DNA of 28,040 nucleotides from a virus. The DNA lies in IMG/VR virus record IMGVR_UViG_3300050821_004318, positions 1-28,040 of that record. One strand, given 5' to 3'. The position numbers and the translations under genes are program-made. Below the pieces are notes generated by a model, which did no database searches, was not told the DNA's origin, and worked only from the letters and a program-made list of their open reading frames with translations. Below, one piece after another: positions 8,033-15,669 of this stretch. The stretch's first letter is position 1; each line of letters begins with the position of its first letter.

Positions 8033-9796
8033 ATGCCGATCCTTCGCATGCCGACAGACACGACGCTGGGAGACACGCTCGGCAATCTTGGGCGTTCGCT
8101 GACTGAAGGCTTCAACCCGCTCAACCAGCTCCGTGCCTACGACATTCAACAACAAATGTGGATGCGGCAGCAGCAGCTCCTCCAGTTGCAGCGCGAGAAC
8201 CAGGCGCGTCAGGCCGCCATCGACCAATGGTCGCACATCGTGCCTGCGGACAAGCTGCCGCAGATCGCCCTGATGATCTACCAGGGCGCGCCTTACGACC
8301 AGATCGCTCGTTCAGCAGCGCAACTGAGCGGCAATCTGAAAGACGACCCGAACGCGATGCAGGAGAACATCCGCTACATCGAGCAGATCACCGGCAAGCC
8401 CTACGACTACGCGTCCCTCGGCCCCCCGGTGGCGGGCCCGAACACCGCCAAGGTCTACGACGACTGGAAGGTCAACCAGGCGGGCAAAAGCGCCGCGTCG
8501 ACCGCGCTCGGAACCAAGACCGGCGAGCAGACCGCGACCGCAAATCTGGCGAACGGTTTGATTGACGACACGACGCCGGAAGCGACCCAGAACAACATCA
8601 AGATCATGGAGACGATGACTGGGAAGCCGTGGGATAACCCCTATCCGCCCGCTGTCGGCCCGAAGACAACCCAAGCCTTCAACGACTGGAAGGTCAAGAA
8701 CGCGCAGGACACCGCCGCCGCGACCGCGACAGGCACAAACACCGCCGACAACGCGACCAAGCCGCGCGATCTCGCGAAACCGCAACTGTTTCCGCCGCCG
8801 GGAGGGTTCAACAACGGTCCAGCCGCGCCTGCGCAACCGGCGCAGCCGCCCGCGCCCTCTTCCAATGGTCCCACGCCGCCAGCGCAACCGACGCTGCCAG
8901 CACCGGCGACGAACCCTCCCAATGTGTCTGTGCCCAACACGGCGGCTCCGTTCGCTCCGCCAGCGCCGGTCGTGCGCCAGACACCCGTAGGCACAATCGT
9001 TGGGCAGACACCGACTGAAACTGCCGCCAGCACCTCGGTGAGCGACGCCAATCTGAAAGATCTCACGCAAGCGCTAACCGAAGCTCAGTCCGCCAAGCAG
9101 CTTCTGCCCAAGCTCGATCAGCTTCACGATCTGGTGCATCTCTACAACGCAGCGGGGCCGACTGGTCAGCTCGACGCTGGCGCTGTCAAGCTGATCGCCG
9201 ACAAATGGGGAATGTCTATCGGCGACAAGGGAGCCGCCTATCAAGCGATCCAACAGCTCCTCAACTCGGAGATCCCCGACATCCGCCAGAAGGCGGGCAT
9301 TCAGCGGTTGGCGGGCCCTGCGATCAAGGAAGAGCAACTGATCATCGGCAACCCCAACATGCCGCCGAAAGTGATGGACAACATCATCGCCAACGAGAAA
9401 GCGGCGGCAGACATCCAAGTCGAGCGCGGCAACATCGCCTTCAAAGCGCGATATGGGCAAGGCCAAGCCGCGCTGCCGATGCCGGATTACGCCCAGCAGA
9501 GCTTCGATCTGGACAACACCATCCAGCAGCGCACCGACGATTACCGCAAGCAATATGGCGCTGTCGGCACGGAGAGCCAGCAACCGGCGACAATCACGAC
9601 GCCGCCGCCTATGCTAAGCAGCAACCCGTTCAGCGACGCGATCAGCGCGGTCGCGAGATTGTTCGGAGGGGGAGGGGGTGCGCAAGCGCAGCCCCCGCAG
9701 CCACCGCCGACACAGACACCGCCAACTCCTGACGCAGCGCCTCCGCAGCAGTTTCAGTTCGACCCGAAAACGAACTCCATCGTGCCGGTGCAGTGA
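8033..9796 (+). CDS. Large virion protein with an internal tandem duplication
   Basis: This is a 587-residue protein. Residues 35-65 form a Gln-rich coiled-coil-like helix. Residues about 104-168 and 178-240 are two diverged copies of one unit, each with a (I/M)(E/Q)xxTGKP core, PP/AVxGPxT and (D/N)DWKV. Residues 245-325 are Pro/Ala linker. A second folded helical region spans about 345-500 and includes IQQLLNSEIPDIRQKAGIQR. The end is Pro/Gln-rich. No enzymatic motif is seen. It starts 3 bases after its upstream neighbour and overlaps the downstream start (TGATG). The place in the operon corresponds to the large ejection proteins (T7 gp15/gp16 slot), so an internal virion role is inferred. 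Confidence 0.5.
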   Translation: MPILRMPTDTTLGDTLGNLGRSLTEGFNPLNQLRAYDIQQQMWMRQQQLLQLQRENQARQAAIDQWSHIVPADKLPQIALMIYQGAPYDQIARSAAQLSGNLKDDPNAMQENIRYIEQITGKPYDYASLGPPVAGPNTAKVYDDWKVNQAGKSAASTALGTKTGEQTATANLANGLIDDTTPEATQNNIKIMETMTGKPWDNPYPPAVGPKTTQAFNDWKVKNAQDTAAATATGTNTADNATKPRDLAKPQLFPPPGGFNNGPAAPAQPAQPPAPSSNGPTPPAQPTLPAPATNPPNVSVPNTAAPFAPPAPVVRQTPVGTIVGQTPTETAASTSVSDANLKDLTQALTEAQSAKQLLPKLDQLHDLVHLYNAAGPTGQLDAGAVKLIADKWGMSIGDKGAAYQAIQQLLNSEIPDIRQKAGIQRLAGPAIKEEQLIIGNPNMPPKVMDNIIANEKAAADIQVERGNIAFKARYGQGQAALPMPDYAQQSFDLDNTIQQRTDDYRKQYGAVGTESQQPATITTPPPMLSSNPFSDAISAVARLFGGGGGAQAQPPQPPPTQTPPTPDAAPPQQFQFDPKTNSIVPVQ

Positions 9797-12018
9797 TGGC
9801 GACGACGCTCAAGTCACCCGGGCCCGGCTACCGCGCTCTGCAACTCAGCGACGGCTCCTCGATTTGGATGCCGCCGGAAGCGACGGCGGATCACTGGCGC
9901 ACGGCGACCCAGCAGGGCGAAGCCGCGCTCAATCAGAAGTACATGGCGCAGGCGGCGCAGCAGAACTCCCCTGTCGTCACCAAGGGCATGGTCTATAGCG
10001 CCACGGCGGCGCGGCCCAACACGCCCTACGGGCATTTGATGGGCTGGATCGACCACAATCTCGGCGGCAACGCGCTCAACGCCAACCCGACCGCGCAGGC
10101 GGTCAACGCCTACGCCGCCCCCATCGTGGGCGCGGGAGACCGCATCGCCACGGCTGCGCCAGACGCTAATCCGATCATCGGCGGGGCCGACATGATCGGC
10201 AGTGGGTTCAACGTCGGCAAGCACCTGTTAGCGAGAGCCGCGCCTGTCGTAAACGACATTCCCGATTACAAGACATTCCCGGAAATGTTGCAGAAAGTTA
10301 CCGGCGCTCCCCCACTCCCGGCTGACGCATCGCCTATTCAGAGGATTATTGAGAACACCGCCGCGTTGGCGACCAACCCCAAGACGGCGATAGCGGCCTT
10401 CCCCCGCGCTGCCGGAAGCTATGTCGGCGGCACAATCGGTAATTTAGTCGCGGGCGAACCGGGGCAGTATGTCGGCTCGATTGCGGGGGGTGGGTTCCCC
10501 GAAATCGCAGGCAATCTCGGGCTTCGAACCGCCAAGTATTTCGGCGGCGGCGAGCAGGGGCCGGATGTCGCCGCCGCAGGGCAACGACAGGGCATCCAGC
10601 CCACCGCTGGCATGGTGGGCAACAAAGCCCTGCGGTGGTTCGAAAAAGCTCTCGGCTCCGTGCCTGTCGTCGGTGGCCCGGTCAAGACGGCGCAGGAGCG
10701 CGTTGCGAACCAGTTGCAAAGCGGCCAGCAGGAAGTCGCCGACAGGGTGTACGGCGGGACCGGCGTGCCGACTGGGTCTACTCAGACTTCGATAGGCGAA
10801 GACCTGCTCTCCGGAGCGCGGCAAGGCCAAGCCAACATCACGCAAAAGGCGAGCGACGAGACAGCGCAGAACCGGGCCGACATCGGGAAAAACCAACCGA
10901 CCAACCTCCGGCAGGTCTATCAGGGCGCGGCCCAAAACCAGTTCAGCACCGATCCGGGGACTTACTCGGGCTTGAAACCCTACATCGACAACCTGATCGA
11001 CATCGCGGTGCAGGCGCAGACACCGAAGTTTCAGGCTGTGAACGGTCCCATGCCAGCAGGCTACGGACCCTTCGAGCGGGTGGCGTCGGCCCGCAGCGCC
11101 GTCGGAGAAGCGTTGCCCGCGTTCACCGGCCTGTCAAAAGGGATGGCGGACGATCTTTATTCCCGGCTCACGAGCACCATGCGCGACGCGGCGACGGCGA
11201 AAGACCCGGCGTTGGGTGTGGCGTTCGATATCGCCAACGAGAACTACCAAAAGATGATCGCCCAACGGGAAGCGTTGGAGAAGATCGGCGGCAAGCCAGT
11301 CGGCGGGTACGATCAGTTCACCGGTCCTACCGCAGCCAGTCCAGTTGGCAGCGCGCCTTTCGAGGGGGGCAAGCAGGGCGAGGGGCAAGCCTACGACTGG
11401 TTCACCGGAAACCTGAGATCGCCCAGCAAGCTTGAGCCCTTCGCCGATCCGCGCGTCGTTCCGAACGAATACTGGCGCGCAGTCGCCGGGCAATGGATCT
11501 CTCAACTCGGCCAGACCAAGGAAGGAACTTACCGCCCCGAATGGATGGCGCGCGACTGGAACGGCCCCGGCACAGGTGTCAGTGAGCCGGTGCAGACGCA
11601 GCTCTTTACTGGGCCGAACGGGCAACCGACTTCCGGCGTAGACACGATGAACGATCTGGCGACGCTGGGACGCGAAACTGTCGTGCCTATCGAGCGGGCC
11701 GGGTTGTCGAACACGGCTGGCTCGGTGTTGGCGATGAAGTGGCTCTTGGACCGGATGAAAGACGTGGGCGGCCCACTTCTGGCAGGCGTAGGCGGACGCA
11801 CAATCGCCTCGGGGATGGAGAGCCCGACCTTCGTCAACGCGATGAGCGGCAACATCACGCCGCTCACCGACGCGCTCTACCAGGGCGTGCCTGCCGCGAC
11901 CCAGAATGTCATGCAGTTCCAGCAGAACCCGCCCTACCAGCCGAGCCTGATGCCGCCGTCGCAGACACCGGCGCCTGTTCCACCGAATATGAACCCCCCG
12001 AACACCTACAATTTCTGA
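9796..12018 (+). CDS. Large internal virion protein candidate (Gly/Ala-rich, amphipathic)
   Basis: This 740-residue product is the largest structural protein in the window. The ATG at 9796 overlaps the preceding stop in TGATG; a GTG at 9793 is possible but lies across that stop. The first 60 residues look folded (ALQLSDGSSIWMPPEATADH). Several Gly/Ala-rich hydrophobic segments follow (residues 105-150, 205-245, and around 640-680: SVLAMKWLLDRMKDVGGPLL), which could insert in or line a membrane channel. The last 40 residues are Pro/Asn/Gln-rich. No lytic transglycosylase motif is found, so the muralytic function must be in the next gene. The internal virion role is inferred from order and composition. 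Confidence 0.5.
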   Translation: MATTLKSPGPGYRALQLSDGSSIWMPPEATADHWRTATQQGEAALNQKYMAQAAQQNSPVVTKGMVYSATAARPNTPYGHLMGWIDHNLGGNALNANPTAQAVNAYAAPIVGAGDRIATAAPDANPIIGGADMIGSGFNVGKHLLARAAPVVNDIPDYKTFPEMLQKVTGAPPLPADASPIQRIIENTAALATNPKTAIAAFPRAAGSYVGGTIGNLVAGEPGQYVGSIAGGGFPEIAGNLGLRTAKYFGGGEQGPDVAAAGQRQGIQPTAGMVGNKALRWFEKALGSVPVVGGPVKTAQERVANQLQSGQQEVADRVYGGTGVPTGSTQTSIGEDLLSGARQGQANITQKASDETAQNRADIGKNQPTNLRQVYQGAAQNQFSTDPGTYSGLKPYIDNLIDIAVQAQTPKFQAVNGPMPAGYGPFERVASARSAVGEALPAFTGLSKGMADDLYSRLTSTMRDAATAKDPALGVAFDIANENYQKMIAQREALEKIGGKPVGGYDQFTGPTAASPVGSAPFEGGKQGEGQAYDWFTGNLRSPSKLEPFADPRVVPNEYWRAVAGQWISQLGQTKEGTYRPEWMARDWNGPGTGVSEPVQTQLFTGPNGQPTSGVDTMNDLATLGRETVVPIERAGLSNTAGSVLAMKWLLDRMKDVGGPLLAGVGGRTIASGMESPTFVNAMSGNITPLTDALYQGVPAATQNVMQFQQNPPYQPSLMPPSQTPAPVPPNMNPPNTYNF

Positions 12019-12021
12019 CCC

Positions 12022-12981
12022 ATGGCAAGCTACAACCAAGACGCCATCAACCTCATCTACAACGAACTCTCCTCGCGAGGGGTCAAGCCCGAGGTCGCGG
12101 CGGGCGCTATCGCCGGGATCATGGGCGAGAGCGGCCCGAACCTCAACCCGCTATCATTCAACGCCAAAGACCCCGGCGGTGGTTCGGGCGGCATCTTGCA
12201 ATGGCGAGCCGACCGGCTGATCGGCGATCACGGCTTGTTGGCGTTTGCCCGCGCCCATGGCGTCGACGTAGACCCGAACACTCCCACCGACAGCGCGAAA
12301 GTGCCGCTCGCCATCCAAGTCAAGTTCATGGGGCATGAACTCGACACGTCGCACAATGGGGTTCTCAAGGGTCTGCAAAGCGTCAACAACGGCGAAGAAG
12401 GGCTCAACACCTGGGTCAACAATATGGAGGTTCCCGCCGACAAAGCGGGAGCTATCGCCCAGCGAAGGCAATATATCGCGCCGGTCTCGGGGTTGCTCGG
12501 CAAGCCCGCGCCTGCCGGGTCCGCAGACACACCCGTCGCCGCCGGGCAGACACCACCCGCCTATCAGCCGCCTTCGCCGCAAGCCGTGATGGGTTCGACC
12601 ATCGGGCAGGCGCTGGCGGGCATGGGCGCGAGCATGAGCACGCCCAGCGGCGGCGGCGGCGGCTACATGGACACTTCTGGCGACCAGCCAGGAATTCGGT
12701 CGATGGCGGCCCAGACCGATTTCATGCAACCGGCGAGCCCGTTGCCCGCGCAATATGCAGGCGGCGCGGGCGGCGTCGGATCGCAACTGGGCGCGCTCGC
12801 CGCGTCGCCTGCGATGAACCCGCTGGAGAACCCCGCCAATGCTCCCAGCATCACGCAGGGCGCGCCGGGCATGACGGCGATGCTCGGCGCACTCGGGACT
12901 AACGCGACGCCCAGCCTGTTCGACCAACGTAGCAGCTCGCTCTCGCCTAATCCTTATCGGCCCACGATGAGGCTGTCCTGA
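12022..12981 (+). CDS. Virion-associated lysozyme (phage tail lysozyme family)
   Basis: Of 319 residues, the first 150 match the phage tail lysozyme layout. They contain SRGVKPEVAAGAIAGIMGES (the Glu in MGES is the likely catalytic acid), then LNPLSFNAKDPGGGSGGILQ and WRADRLIGDHGLLAFARAHG, later FMGHELDTSH. This fold cleaves peptidoglycan locally during DNA entry. Residues 165-319 are Pro/Gly/Ala-rich and probably disordered, with an APGMTAMLGAL segment that resembles the C-terminal tag of the three following proteins. It begins 3 bases after the previous gene and its stop overlaps the next ATG (TGATG). This is an entry rather than a host-lysis enzyme because it lies inside the ejection gene cluster and lacks a signal peptide. 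Confidence 0.75.
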   Translation: MASYNQDAINLIYNELSSRGVKPEVAAGAIAGIMGESGPNLNPLSFNAKDPGGGSGGILQWRADRLIGDHGLLAFARAHGVDVDPNTPTDSAKVPLAIQVKFMGHELDTSHNGVLKGLQSVNNGEEGLNTWVNNMEVPADKAGAIAQRRQYIAPVSGLLGKPAPAGSADTPVAAGQTPPAYQPPSPQAVMGSTIGQALAGMGASMSTPSGGGGGYMDTSGDQPGIRSMAAQTDFMQPASPLPAQYAGGAGGVGSQLGALAASPAMNPLENPANAPSITQGAPGMTAMLGALGTNATPSLFDQRSSSLSPNPYRPTMRLS

Positions 12982-13439
12982 TGGCGTCTTCCTCCGTAGC
13001 ATCGCAGCTTGCCGGTATGGTCGGCATAAACACCAGCAGCGGGACGGTGGCGAACCCCACCAACAGCGGGCGTCAGAACGTCGCTGGCAGCGGTGTCAAG
13101 GTTGGGGCTCCTGCAGGCACGGGCCCGCCAGGGGCGCAGACACGCGGTCCCAAGCCGCCCCAGCCCAAGAAGCCTCCCATTCCGATGGGCGGCCAGCACA
13201 TGTCCCAGCAGCGCCCGCAACAGTTCAGCGCCAACAACCCGCCGATGGGGGTTCAACCGCCTCCTGCGCCGCATCCCGGGCTCCTCCCGCCCTACCCGGA
13301 CGCGCGCTCGCCGCAGCCGACCATGATGCCGAACGGCTTGATGGTGATGCCGCCGCCTGCGGGGTTCATCGGCGCTGGCATGCCGCCGCGGGTGCCCAAG
13401 ACTTTCATCCCCGGCATGTCCGGGCTGCTAGGGCGATAA
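12981..13439 (+). CDS. Pro-rich protein 1 with shared C-terminal GMSGLLGR tag
   Basis: This protein has 152 residues, with Pro, Gly, Ser and Met dominant and no predictable folded domain. The final 12 residues, TFIPGMSGLLGR, recur nearly unchanged at the end of the next protein and, as GMTGLLAR, near the end of the third. Its ATG overlaps the lysozyme stop in TGATG, so the two are probably translated together. I do not recognise a family. A small disordered protein with a conserved end, encoded with virion ejection genes, suggests a docking peptide for assembly into the particle; this is inference. Confidence 0.6.
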   Translation: MASSSVASQLAGMVGINTSSGTVANPTNSGRQNVAGSGVKVGAPAGTGPPGAQTRGPKPPQPKKPPIPMGGQHMSQQRPQQFSANNPPMGVQPPPAPHPGLLPPYPDARSPQPTMMPNGLMVMPPPAGFIGAGMPPRVPKTFIPGMSGLLGR

Positions 13440-13443
13440 GAAC

Positions 13444-14061
13444 ATGGACTGGATCACACAACTCGAAAATTATCTCAAGGAGAGCAATCCGTTCAATAAG
13501 CAATGGGGGCATCCGCCTGACCCCGACACGTTGCCCATCATGACGCGCGTGCCGTCAAGCTATCGGGCGATGCCGACTTCGCCGAACGTCATTGACCAGC
13601 GCAACGCGCCCTATGACTACAGAAGCGCGCTCAGAGCCGCGTCGCCAAGACTATTATCGTCTTACGCCGACAGTCCGCTGGGCGGCGTTACGCCTAACCC
13701 GCTCCGCTCTTCGGACAGCGATCCCATGCTGAACGCGGGCGACGTGGCGCGCTCCAACGTGCCTTCGCCGCTCAGTGGAACTCCTTACCCGCCTTCGTTC
13801 AACCCGAGATGGCGACCTCCGTACACAGAGCAAGCGCCTTATCGGCCTTCCCTAGGGCCTTGGCTGCCTAGCGGCCCCACCGGCACGAGCCTTGATCCAG
13901 AGATGCCCTACATCAGTCCGCATCTGCCGATCTCGCCCGGCGATCCCGGCTGGACCCCGCCGACTTCGGTCGGAGGCGCGTCGAAGCCGATCAGCCTGTT
14001 GATGGGCGCGGACCCGTCGATGACCTTTATCCCCGGCATGACCGGGCTGTTAGGGCGATAA
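13444..14061 (+). CDS. Pro-rich protein 2 with shared C-terminal GMTGLLGR tag
   Basis: The product has 205 residues. A short N-terminal helix (MDWITQLENYLKESNPFNKQ) is followed by about 160 residues rich in Pro, Ser, Tyr, Leu and Arg without a clear fold. The end, MTFIPGMTGLLGR, is almost identical to the end of the preceding protein, and the coding DNA there is also highly similar (13402-13440 against 14024-14062), suggesting duplication of the 3' end. The gene starts 4 bases after its neighbour. Its function is unknown and a structural or virion-packaged role is likely from context. Confidence 0.6.
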   Translation: MDWITQLENYLKESNPFNKQWGHPPDPDTLPIMTRVPSSYRAMPTSPNVIDQRNAPYDYRSALRAASPRLLSSYADSPLGGVTPNPLRSSDSDPMLNAGDVARSNVPSPLSGTPYPPSFNPRWRPPYTEQAPYRPSLGPWLPSGPTGTSLDPEMPYISPHLPISPGDPGWTPPTSVGGASKPISLLMGADPSMTFIPGMTGLLGR

Positions 14062-14073
14062 GGGAGTTCAACA

Positions 14074-14481
14074 ATGGCCATTCGAATTGACGACAACACG
14101 CAACCCACACCTACGTTTCTATCCCCATCGGACATGCCCTATTCGGGTGTTGGCGTTTCCGCACTGCCGACCGTCGGCGTTAGGTCCAGGCCGCAATTCG
14201 GGCCGTCGATACCACCCGGCGGCATCCAGACCCCGCAACTCAATTTCTCGGCGTTCGACAACATGGACCCGCGTCAAGATCCGGCGGGGCCGTCAGGGCC
14301 GTTGCCTACGCAGGGCCGCGCTGGCGGCGGAAACCCGTTTCTGGGCTTCCTCGCCAACCTGTTCAGCAGAGGCGTGGGCGGTGGCGGCGGTGCGCCACAG
14401 GGGATGACGGGCTTGCTCGCCCGAGGGCAGGGCGCGCCCGGCACGAGCACGCTCGGAAACCCGTTCAACCGATTTGGCTGA
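14074..14481 (+). CDS. Pro/Gly-rich protein 3 with internal GMTGLLAR tag
   Basis: This gene encodes 135 residues, mostly Pro, Gly, Thr and Phe. It carries a hydrophobic piece (NPFLGFLANLFSRG, residues about 88-101), then GGGGGAPQGMTGLLARGQGA; the tag GMTGLLAR lies about 20 residues from the C-terminus rather than at the very end. The codons used for the tag differ from those in the two upstream genes, so here the peptide rather than the DNA is what is shared. The start has AAGGGAG 9-15 bases upstream. It is the last gene of the rightward structural operon before a control region. Confidence 0.6.
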   Translation: MAIRIDDNTQPTPTFLSPSDMPYSGVGVSALPTVGVRSRPQFGPSIPPGGIQTPQLNFSAFDNMDPRQDPAGPSGPLPTQGRAGGGNPFLGFLANLFSRGVGGGGGAPQGMTGLLARGQGAPGTSTLGNPFNRFG

Positions 14482-14483
14482 TC

Positions 14484-14517
14484 GTGTCTGTCGTGTCTTT
14501 GATTTGTCAGGACACGG
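14484..14517. promoter_or_regulatory. Clustered GTGTC sites with inverted copy upstream of the PEP-CTERM gene
   Basis: GTGTCTG (14484) and GTGTCT (14493) are direct repeats 9 bases apart, and an inverted GACACG (14511) completes a 6-bp dyad, CGTGTC / GACACG, with a 13-base spacer. There is no T-run, so it is a poor terminator. It is 54-87 bases before the PEP-CTERM start and just after the structural operon, a sensible operator or promoter location. No convincing -35/-10 pair was identified. Confidence 0.45.
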
Positions 14518-14533
14518 ACATGTAGGCGTGGTA

Positions 14534-14563
14534 GAACCCCCTATCGGTTTCAACGAGGGGTTC
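14534..14563 (+). promoter_or_regulatory. Stem-loop that covers the ribosome binding site of the PEP-CTERM gene
   Basis: GAACCCC (14534-14540) pairs perfectly with GGGGTTC (14557-14563). The 3' arm is part of the GAGGGG ribosome binding site of the ATG at 14571. Folding would hide the site and lower translation. The loop is 16 bases. A trigger (protein, small RNA, temperature) is not evident. Confidence 0.4.
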
Positions 14564-14570
14564 ATTCACG

Positions 14571-15287
14571 ATGAAAAATGCTCTTCTGGCGGGGGTGTTC
14601 GCACTTGCTTTCGGCGCTGCGCCCGCGCACGCCACGCTGCAACTTTCCATCGGGGCGAACGGCTCCGTTTTTACCTGTTCGGACGGCCAACTGAGTTGTG
14701 ACCAGTCGGGCGGCGCGAACAACCTGCTCACGGTCGACACGACTGTCGGGGGCGCGTTCGTCCAGCTCACGCTGACCCAGTCGACCTTCGGCAAGGTCAA
14801 CGAGCTTCAGCTTTCCAGCTCGAACATCGAGAACCTGACCGGCGCGCCGATCACCGTCACCCTGCTCGCCAGCGACACCGGCTTCTTGAGCCCGGTGAGG
14901 TTCATCGAAAATTCCGCCTCGCTGACCTTCAACTCGAATGTGGGAGCGCCCGACAGCACGCTCCAGTTCTGGGCCGATCCGCTCAACACGCAGGGCGCTA
15001 ATCCGACCAACACGCCGGGCGCGCTGTTGGAGACCGTCAGCGGCCACGCGACCACCGATCCCGACAGCTTCTCCGGCTCGCTCTTGTCGCCGTTCGACGC
15101 CAACGCGCCGTTCTCGATGACTGAGGGCGCGGCGCTTATCCTGCGCGGCGACGGCTCGGTGACGGGGTTCAATCAGGCGATGCAGACGGGCGTTCCCGAA
15201 CCCCGGACCTGGGCGATGCTGGCGATTGGTTTCGGCTTGATGGCGCTCCTGGGCGTCAGGCGTAAGCGCGCCCGGTTCGCGGTCTGA
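14571..15287 (+). CDS. Exported PEP-CTERM (PEPxxWA type) protein, phage cargo gene
   Basis: The product has 238 residues. It opens with a classic signal peptide (MKNALLAGVFALAFGAAPAH, cut after AHA), followed by a Ser/Thr/Asn/Gly-rich beta domain of about 185 residues. The C-terminal sorting signal comprises VPEPRTWAMLAIGFGLMALL and then a basic RRKRAR cluster. In hosts with an exosortase the PEP motif is the recognition site, so the protein should be exported, processed and displayed at or released from the cell surface. It has a GAGGGG ribosome binding site and lies apart from the structural operon in its own control region. It is not part of the virion machinery; a lysogenic conversion (surface change) role is inferred. 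No exosortase is encoded in the window. Confidence 0.85.
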   Translation: MKNALLAGVFALAFGAAPAHATLQLSIGANGSVFTCSDGQLSCDQSGGANNLLTVDTTVGGAFVQLTLTQSTFGKVNELQLSSSNIENLTGAPITVTLLASDTGFLSPVRFIENSASLTFNSNVGAPDSTLQFWADPLNTQGANPTNTPGALLETVSGHATTDPDSFSGSLLSPFDANAPFSMTEGAALILRGDGSVTGFNQAMQTGVPEPRTWAMLAIGFGLMALLGVRRKRARFAV

Positions 15288-15303
15288 ATTCGCGGCCTCC
15301 GTT

Positions 15304-15359
15304 ACCCCCTAGGGACCGCGATAGGGGTCGGGCTCCTGGCTGCAACCTGAAGGAGCCCG
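15304..15359 (+). terminator. Two consecutive hairpins after the PEP-CTERM gene
   Basis: The first pairs ACCCC(C)TA (15304-15311) with TAGGGGT (15322-15328), with one bulged C. The second is a 9-bp perfect stem, CGGGCTCCT (15329-15337) with AGGAGCCCG (15351-15359), over a 13-base loop. No U-tract follows, so termination may need Rho or be bidirectional. The place, at the meeting point of convergent operons, supports a terminator role. Confidence 0.5.
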
Positions 15360-15376
15360 GCCCTGCCGTCATGCAT

Positions 15377-15396
15377 AGTCACGCGCTAGTCACGCG
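15377..15396 (+). repeat. Direct pair of AGTCACGCG arm-type sites
   Basis: Two copies of TAGTCACGCG begin at 15376 and 15387, one helical turn (11 bases) apart on the same face of the DNA, as arm sites bound cooperatively by integrase often are. Confidence 0.6.
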
Positions 15397-15427
15397 TTTG
15401 TCTGGCTTTAACAAAATCAATGAGTTA

Positions 15428-15447
15428 AGTCACGCGGCGCGTAGTCA
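15428..15447 (+). repeat. AGTCACGCG site with imperfect inverted partner
   Basis: The AGTCACGCG at 15428 is followed by G and an incomplete inverted half, CGCGTAGTC. The first 16 bases of this block, starting at 15427, recur exactly at 15650, on the other side of the tRNA-like core. Confidence 0.6.
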
Positions 15448-15540
15448 AAACGTATAGGTAATGTCGGCCAACACAGGGCTAGAACTCATCTAAGGCTCGG
15501 AAGTCCTTGTGTCTATTGTGTCTGTCAAACCAGACAAACA

Positions 15541-15588
15541 CCCTTGACATGGTAGTGGTCGGAGGTTCGACCCCTCCAGCGCCCACCA
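15541..15588 (+). other. att core: 3' half of a tRNA-Val(GAC) gene with CCA
   Basis: From the anticodon loop on, a tRNA is complete. The loop TTGACAT (15544-15550) has anticodon GAC, which reads Val GUC codons. The 3' anticodon-stem strand is GGTAG, the variable loop TGGTC, and the T arm GGAGG-TTCGACC-CCTCC (15561-15577). The 3' acceptor strand is AGCGCCC, then A and CCA ending at 15588. The upstream bases cannot form the 5' half: there is no GGGCGCT strand, and the bases before the loop do not pair with GGTAG. This is thus not a functional tRNA but the portion that restores the host gene after integration. Confidence 0.75.
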
Positions 15589-15650
15589 CCCCAACCATCT
15601 GAAATAGAAGCCGAATTTGAACCACCCTCGGGTGTCTGGCAAAGTTGTCA

Positions 15651-15669
15651 AGTCACGCGGCGCGTGACT
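15651..15669. repeat. Perfect 19-bp palindrome (arm site pair)
   Basis: AGTCACGCG and its exact inverse complement CGCGTGACT flank a single G. It overlaps the TAG stop codon (15668-15670) of the leftward Cys-rich gene and forms the right end of the attP candidate. It could bind a dimer of integrase or excisionase, or act as a hairpin at the end of the leftward transcript. Confidence 0.6.

Noticed and set aside
7139-8236. 365-codon minus-strand frame opposite the ejection protein genes
   Set aside because: Antisense shadow of genes with overlapping starts and stops; Arg/Leu-rich without motifs.
12022-12981. Endolysin for host lysis
   Set aside because: It lies within the ejection gene set, lacks signal or holin partner, and matches the tail lysozyme type.
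15541-15588. Functional tRNA-Val gene
   Set aside because: Only the 3' half exists; no matching 5' acceptor strand, D arm or anticodon-stem partner lies upstream.
15376-15669. CRISPR array made of the AGTCACGCG repeats
   Set aside because: The repeats are too short, irregularly spaced and partly inverted, with a tRNA segment between them; no cas gene is present. DUF2800 resembles Cas4 only as a nuclease fold.
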